DNA of 8,463 nucleotides, from contig JAUNSQ010000065.1 of NCBI GenBank assembly GCA_030539135.1, positions 1 through 8,463 on the forward strand, written 5' to 3'. This document shows, piece by piece, positions 5,574 to 8,463 of the stretch (its first letter is position 1; each line of letters starts with the position of its first letter). This stretch comes from Synergistaceae bacterium. GTDB lineage: Bacteria; Synergistota; Synergistia; Synergistales; Synergistaceae. The translations under genes and the position numbers were made by a program. The notes beneath the pieces were generated by a model, which saw only the letters and a list, made by a program, of their open reading frames with translations, did not search any database and was not told the DNA's origin.

Positions 5574-5592
5574 GCAAATGTCTTATATTTGC
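5574..5592. promoter_or_regulatory. Candidate hicAB operator
   Basis: A perfect inverted repeat, GCAAAT-N7-ATTTGC, lies 13 bp upstream of the hicAB -35 box. HicB proteins with an RHH domain commonly bind short palindromes near their promoter, so this is the best local candidate. It could equally serve the rightward operon. Confidence 0.35.
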
Positions 5593-5710
5593 ATGAATGG
5601 TAGTTACGCCGCGCTATTGCGAATTTTACCCCCTGTGAAATTATAAATACAGTCAAATCGCCTGTATTCATTCTTCAACAAACTACCGCAGAAAATTGAT
5701 AAAAATATTG

Positions 5711-5726
5711 TTTTGATTTATCAAAA
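5711..5726. promoter_or_regulatory. Palindromic regulator site upstream of the dehydrogenase operon
   Basis: TTTTGAT-TT-ATCAAAA is a perfect 7-bp palindrome with a 2-bp centre, 5 bp upstream of the predicted -35 and centred near -48. A second TTGATAAA half-site lies at 5696-5703. Position and symmetry suggest an activator site. The half-sites resemble Crp/Fnr TTGAT/ATCAA, but the 2-bp spacing is not canonical. Confidence 0.4.
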
Positions 5727-5731
5727 TTTTG

Positions 5732-5760
5732 TTGTGTAAATATTCTGCTTATTGTAAAAT
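5732..5760 (+). promoter_or_regulatory. Candidate promoter of the dehydrogenase operon
   Basis: TTGTGT (5732-5737), a 17-bp spacer and TAAAAT (5755-5760, 5 of 6 consensus). The start of transcription would be near 5767. The weak -35 fits a promoter that needs an activator. Confidence 0.5.
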
Positions 5761-5862
5761 GTAAGAGTGGAAACACGCGGGATAGAAAAGCCCCGAGCTC
5801 AATCCACAGGCTTATAACACACCTTATTTTTCAACAGCAATACCAAGGAGGGGAAAGATGTC

Positions 5863-6183
5863 ATGGAACTGATCAAGAAACATCCGATTTTGGAGTTCCA
5901 GCACGGTAAGCAAGTCACCTTCACATTCGACGGCAAGGAAATGACCGGATATGAAGATGAGCCTATCGCAATGGCGCTTCACGCGAACGGTGTGCGCGTC
6001 TACAGGGTAACGCCTGAGATGCACCGCACGAGAGGTTTTTTCTGCGCCATAGGCAAGTGCAGTTCATGCTTTATGGTCGTAGACGGCGTCCCGAATGTGA
6101 GAACCTGCGTGACACCTCTCAAGGCGGGCATGAAAGTCGAGACCCAGCAGGGCAAGGGCCTCGTACCTATGGAAGTCGAGTAG
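5863..6183 (+). CDS. [2Fe-2S]-binding small subunit of an FAD-linked dehydrogenase (Fer2_4 type)
   Basis: This 106-residue cytoplasmic protein has a plant-ferredoxin-like fold of the type found in HcnA, the opine/D-hydroxyproline dehydrogenase small subunits and the N-terminus of sarcosine oxidase alpha. The cluster ligands are C61-X4-C66-X2-C69-X12-C82, in FFCAIGKCSSCF and NVRTC. The N-terminal part (VTFTFDGKEMTGYEDEPIAMALHANGV) is the typical beta-grasp lead-in. AAGGAGG at 5845-5851 supports the ATG at 5863. An ATG at 5858 in another frame would give only four codons. It is first of five tightly packed genes (15 nt to the next). In the complex it would carry electrons to or from the FAD subunits. 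The substrate is unknown; all four cluster cysteines are present. Confidence 0.85.
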   Translation: MELIKKHPILEFQHGKQVTFTFDGKEMTGYEDEPIAMALHANGVRVYRVTPEMHRTRGFFCAIGKCSSCFMVVDGVPNVRTCVTPLKAGMKVETQQGKGLVPMEVE

Positions 6184-6198
6184 GGAGGAGGCGGACTG

Positions 6199-7299
6199 AT
6201 GAGTAAAATCGTCGAAACAGATCTTCTGGTAATAGGCGGAGGAGCCGCGGGACTTTGCGCGGCGGCCGAAGCCGCGGGAGCGGGGGCGAACGTCCTCGTT
6301 GTCGAGAGCGACCTCCATCCCGGCGGGCAGCTTGTGAAGCAGACCCATAAATTTTTTGGAAGCAAGGACGAGTACGCGGGGACGCGCGGCTTCAAGATAG
6401 CCGGGGTGCTCCTCGACGAGATAGCGTCGCTTGGCGGCAAGGTAAAGATATGCTGCAATACGACGATCACGGGATACTACCCCGAGGACCGCGTATACAC
6501 GGCGATGGAAGGCGAAGAAAAATATTACCGCATAAAAGCGAAGAAGACCGTGGTCGCGACGGGCGCGCAGGAGAAGATACTGCCGTTCCCGAACAACGAC
6601 CTGCCCGGAGTGTATGGGGCCGGCGCTGTGCAGACGCTTATGAACCTCTACGGGGTCGTCCCCGGCAAGAAGGTCCTTATGGTCGGAGCCGGAAATATCG
6701 GACTTATTGTCAGTTACCAGCTTCGTCAGGCCGGAGTCGAAGTCGCGGCTATCGTAGAAGCTATGCCTAAGATCGGCGGGTACTGGGTGCACGCGGCGAA
6801 GGTGCGCAGGCTCGGCATCCCAATCCTTCTGCGGCACACGATCGTTGAGGCCCTTGGCGATAAGGTCGTAGAGGGCGCTGTGATCCAGCCGCTTGACGAT
6901 AACTTCGCGCTCACTGGCGAACCTCAGAAGATCGACTGCGACATCATCTGCATGGCTGTCGGTCTTTCGCCTTCAACGGAGATATTCTGGCAGGCCGGGG
7001 CGAAGATGCAGTATGTGCCACAGCTCTGCGGATACGTTCCCCTTCGTGATAAATCGATGCGCACCAGCAACGCCGACCTCTGGGTCGCGGGCGACGCGAG
7101 CGGCATCGAAGAGGCCTCGGCCGCGATGGTTGAAGGCCGCATAGCCGGGTTCAGCGCCGCGAAAGCGCTCGGACTCCCTGTAAATGAAGCAAAATTCAAC
7201 GATTATTGGACAAGGCTCGACCACCTGCGCGCCGGAGAAGTCGGAGAAAAAATCCGCGCCGGGATTAGTCAGGTGTTTGTCAGCGGATGGGAGGCATAA
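6199..7299 (+). CDS. FAD/NAD(P)-binding oxidoreductase subunit (HcnB / proline dehydrogenase alpha-like)
   Basis: This 366-residue pyridine-nucleotide-disulfide-type flavoprotein has an N-terminal FAD motif, VIGGGAAGLCAAAEAAGAG (11-29), with E36 at the end of strand 2. VVATGAQEK (118-126) is the conserved ATG segment. The second dinucleotide fold is VLMVGAGNIGLIVSYQLRQAG (159-179), and DLWVAGDASGIEEASAA (293-309) is the C-terminal FAD motif. There is no CxxC redox disulfide, so it is not a thioredoxin reductase. HcnB and sarcosine oxidase alpha relatives carry a C-terminal BFD iron-sulfur domain; here the protein ends at 366 and that domain is a separate gene two positions downstream. GGAGGAGG (6184-6191) sits 7 nt before the ATG. 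It likely exchanges electrons with NAD(P) or a carrier for the DAO-type subunit. The exact reaction is not known. Confidence 0.88.
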   Translation: MSKIVETDLLVIGGGAAGLCAAAEAAGAGANVLVVESDLHPGGQLVKQTHKFFGSKDEYAGTRGFKIAGVLLDEIASLGGKVKICCNTTITGYYPEDRVYTAMEGEEKYYRIKAKKTVVATGAQEKILPFPNNDLPGVYGAGAVQTLMNLYGVVPGKKVLMVGAGNIGLIVSYQLRQAGVEVAAIVEAMPKIGGYWVHAAKVRRLGIPILLRHTIVEALGDKVVEGAVIQPLDDNFALTGEPQKIDCDIICMAVGLSPSTEIFWQAGAKMQYVPQLCGYVPLRDKSMRTSNADLWVAGDASGIEEASAAMVEGRIAGFSAAKALGLPVNEAKFNDYWTRLDHLRAGEVGEKIRAGISQVFVSGWEA

Positions 7300-7301
7300 C
7301 A

Positions 7302-7823
7302 ATGGGCTGCTCATGTTCATGTGATAAAGAGAAACTCTTCAACAGCGGAGTGCTCACGGAAAACAGACCCGGAGCCATTCTCCCGCCGAAGGAGCTATGG
7401 GAGACGAAGAAAGGCGGCCTTGTCGTCATAGAATGTCCGCAGCGCATACCATGTAACCCATGCGCGACGAGCTGCCCCGCGGGCGCGGTGCTCCCGTTCA
7501 AGGACATCAACGACACTCCGTCTATAGACTACGACAAGTGCACAGGGTGCGGCATCTGCGTCTCAAGATGTCCGGGCCTGGCGTGCTTCGTCATTGACCT
7601 CACTTACGCTCCAGATAAGGCGATAATCAAAATGCCTTACGAGCTTATGCCCATCCCGGAGAAGGGGCAGAAGGTCAAATGCCTCAACAGAGTCGGCGAA
7701 GAAGTCGCCGACGGCGAGATATTCGCGGTCGCCGAGCCGTCAAAGGATCGCACGCTCGTCGTGAGCGTCGTTATCCCGAAGGATATGGCCGGAGACATCC
7801 GCGCGATAAAGGTGGTGTGCTGA
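7302..7823 (+). CDS. Ferredoxin-like subunit with two [4Fe-4S] sites
   Basis: This 173-residue electron-transfer subunit has two cysteine clusters: C45-X5-C51-X2-C54-X3-C58-P and C80-X2-C83-X2-C86-X3-C90-P, enough for two [4Fe-4S] centres. The N-terminus is MGCSCSCD (Cys 3, 5, 7), and the last residue is Cys173. Further Cys are at 95 and 127, so the protein has 14 in all. After residue ~100 comes a beta-rich domain without cysteine clusters (KVKCLNRVGEEVADGEIFAV). The start at 7302 is preferred over an in-frame ATG at 7287 because GGGAGG (7289-7294) lies 7 nt before it; only 2 nt then separate it from the preceding gene. It probably links the FAD subunits to an outside acceptor. The ferredoxin domain is certain, the N-terminal CxCxC role unknown. 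Confidence 0.87.
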   Translation: MGCSCSCDKEKLFNSGVLTENRPGAILPPKELWETKKGGLVVIECPQRIPCNPCATSCPAGAVLPFKDINDTPSIDYDKCTGCGICVSRCPGLACFVIDLTYAPDKAIIKMPYELMPIPEKGQKVKCLNRVGEEVADGEIFAVAEPSKDRTLVVSVVIPKDMAGDIRAIKVVC

Positions 7824-7824
7824 T

Positions 7825-8106
7825 ATGGCAAAAGAAGCTAACGTGATATGCCGCTGTGAAGAGATAGAGATAGAAGAGATCCGCAAGTGGATAGCGCGCG
7901 GCTACGATACATTCGACGAACTGAAGCGCGAACTGCGCGTCGGTATGGGCCCATGCCAGGGAAGAGGCTGCCGCGATATAATCCTTCGCGAGCTCTCCAA
8001 AGCTACGGGGAAGTCGATCGCCGAACTTTCGCCCGGAACTATCAGGCCTCCGGTGAAGCCGATCAAAATCGGGCTGCTTGCCGAAGACGCCGATGATGAG
8101 AAATAG
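7825..8106 (+). CDS. BFD-type [2Fe-2S]-binding subunit
   Basis: This 93-residue protein is a free-standing BFD-like (Fer2_BFD) domain. Ligands are C9-X-C11 (VICRCEE) and C44-X4-C49 (MGPCQGRGCR). Between them is a helix (IEEIRKWIARGYDTFDELKRELRVG), as in bacterioferritin-associated ferredoxin and the C-terminal domains of HcnB, NirB and GlpA. The tail TIRPPVKPIKIGLLA matches the segment that follows this domain in fused HcnB/sarcosine-oxidase-type proteins. It appears to be the missing C-terminal part of the oxidoreductase at 6199-7299, encoded separately. It starts 1 nt after the previous stop, with AAGGTGG at 7809-7815 as ribosome binding site. Domain assignment is firm; function within the complex follows from context. 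Confidence 0.88.
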   Translation: MAKEANVICRCEEIEIEEIRKWIARGYDTFDELKRELRVGMGPCQGRGCRDIILRELSKATGKSIAELSPGTIRPPVKPIKIGLLAEDADDEK

Positions 8107-8115
8107 GGGGTGCTG

Positions 8116-8463
8116 ATGATGGATTTTCCGAAAACAGCTGAAATAGTGATAATTGGCGGAGGCGGCGTAGGTACGGCGACGGCCTATTATCTCGCGAAGT
8201 CAGGAAGAAAGAATATAGTCGTCCTAGAGAAGAACACGGTATGTTCCGGTTCCACGGGACGCTGCGGAGCCGGGATACGCGCCCAGTGGGGGCTTGAACT
8301 CAACTGCCGTATGGCCCTCCGCTGCCTCGAAACGTTCGAGCAGCTTGACGAAGAACTTGGCTACCCGACGGGGCTGAACCAGGGCGGTTACCTCCTTGTC
8401 GCTTACAAGGATAAGGAGTGGGAGCAGTTCAAGAAGAATGTCGAGCTGCAGCACAGCCTCGGA
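8116..8463 (+). CDS. FAD-dependent amino-acid/amine oxidoreductase of the DAO family (3'-truncated)
   Basis: The first 116 residues are visible; the frame is open to the window end. The N-terminus holds the FAD Rossmann motif EIVIIGGGGVGTATAYYLAKSG (G14, G16, G19), followed by VVLEK with E38 for the FAD ribose. Then comes CSGSTGRCGAGIRAQWG (43-59), the S-G-S-T-G-R segment near the flavin in DAO-family enzymes such as sarcosine oxidase beta, glycine oxidase, DadA and proline dehydrogenase beta. The start is one of two adjacent in-frame ATGs (8116 or 8119); AGGGGG (8105-8110) fits either. It is the fifth gene of the operon and presumably the catalytic subunit that oxidises the amino or imino acid. 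The active-site half lies outside the window, so the substrate (proline, hydroxyproline, sarcosine, a D-amino acid or an opine) stays open. Confidence 0.85.
   Translation, partial: MMDFPKTAEIVIIGGGGVGTATAYYLAKSGRKNIVVLEKNTVCSGSTGRCGAGIRAQWGLELNCRMALRCLETFEQLDEELGYPTGLNQGGYLLVAYKDKEWEQFKKNVELQHSLG

Larger units (their letters stand above)
5593..5862. other. Divergent intergenic region and leader of the dehydrogenase operon
   Basis: No gene is visible. The stretch holds two further dyads: AATACAG-N9-CTGTATT at 5646-5668 and TTTTGAT-TT-ATCAAAA at 5711-5726. A probable rightward promoter follows at 5732-5760. The transcript would then have a leader of about 95 nt. I recognise no riboswitch in that leader; a weak AAGCC/GGCTT pairing (5788-5792 / 5809-5813) is all I see. 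Confidence 0.5.

Noticed and set aside
5711..5726. A true Fnr or Crp box
   Set aside because: The half-sites TTGAT/ATCAA match Fnr, but the centre is 2 bp rather than 4, so it is reported only as an unnamed palindrome.
1440..5862. Mobile element, CRISPR array, tRNA or rRNA in the intergenic regions
   Set aside because: I saw no direct-repeat arrays, transposase fragments, terminal inverted repeats with target duplications, or cloverleaf-like sequences with conserved T-loop bases.
5858..5872. ATG at 5858 as a start or tiny leader gene
   Set aside because: It gives only four codons before a stop and has no informative residues. It is too close to the Shine-Dalgarno to rank above the ATG at 5863.
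6064..6837. 257-codon open frame on the minus strand
   Set aside because: It is antisense to the [2Fe-2S] and FAD subunit genes, which carry complete cofactor motifs.
7287..7301. Ferredoxin subunit starting at the ATG at 7287
   Set aside because: That start overlaps the end of the previous gene and the GGGAGG at 7289-7294, which is ideally placed for the ATG at 7302.

Overview
The window looks like chromosome from a diderm, amino-acid-fermenting anaerobe, most plausibly of the Synergistota (Cloacibacillus-like). This is an inference from three things: a type V autotransporter, split iron-sulfur/FAD amine dehydrogenase subunits of the kind common in anaerobic amino-acid degraders, and strong GGAGG ribosome binding sites. 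No marker gene proves the taxonomy.

Layout. Positions 1-1439 (+) are the 3' end of an autotransporter gene: the end of the passenger plus the outer-membrane barrel. An AT-rich gap follows, then a 70-residue Xre-type regulator (1796-2008, +) and a bidirectional terminator (2119-2174). From 4893 back to 2216 (-) lies a methionine ABC transporter operon: promoter, leader peptide gene, attenuator, metN, metI, metQ. A HicA/HicB toxin-antitoxin pair (5512-4926, -) sits just upstream of that promoter. A 350-bp intergenic region with several dyads separates hicA from a rightward operon (5863 to beyond 8463). That operon encodes a [2Fe-2S] protein, an FAD/NAD-binding oxidoreductase, a 2x[4Fe-4S] ferredoxin, a BFD-type [2Fe-2S] protein and the start of a DAO-family FAD oxidoreductase. 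Together these resemble a multi-subunit dye-linked proline/opine/sarcosine-type dehydrogenase.

Main discovery. The metNIQ leader appears to be a ribosome-mediated attenuator of the trp/his type, but tuned to sulfur amino acids. A short gene at 4825-4745 (-) has a near-perfect Shine-Dalgarno sequence and encodes a 26-residue peptide. Residues 10-14 are Met-Met-Met-Cys-Met. It is followed by a 9-bp GC-rich hairpin with a U-tract, 48 nt before metN. A 12-position antiterminator (11 pairs) can capture the whole 5' arm of that terminator. A third stem (10 pairs, one bulge) covers the last Met codon and encloses the antiterminator arm. This gives the three mutually exclusive structures expected of classical attenuation. 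A consensus-like promoter (TTGACA-17-TACACT) lies at the right distance upstream. I know of no established Met/Cys leader-peptide attenuator for metNIQ; SAM riboswitches, T-boxes and MetJ are the usual controls.

How the genes work together. MetN (ATPase), MetI (permease) and MetQ (periplasmic binding protein, here without a lipobox) would import methionine when charged Met-tRNA or Cys-tRNA is scarce. The oxidoreductase operon would oxidise an amino or imino acid and pass electrons through FAD and several Fe-S centres. Its substrate cannot be read from the sequence.
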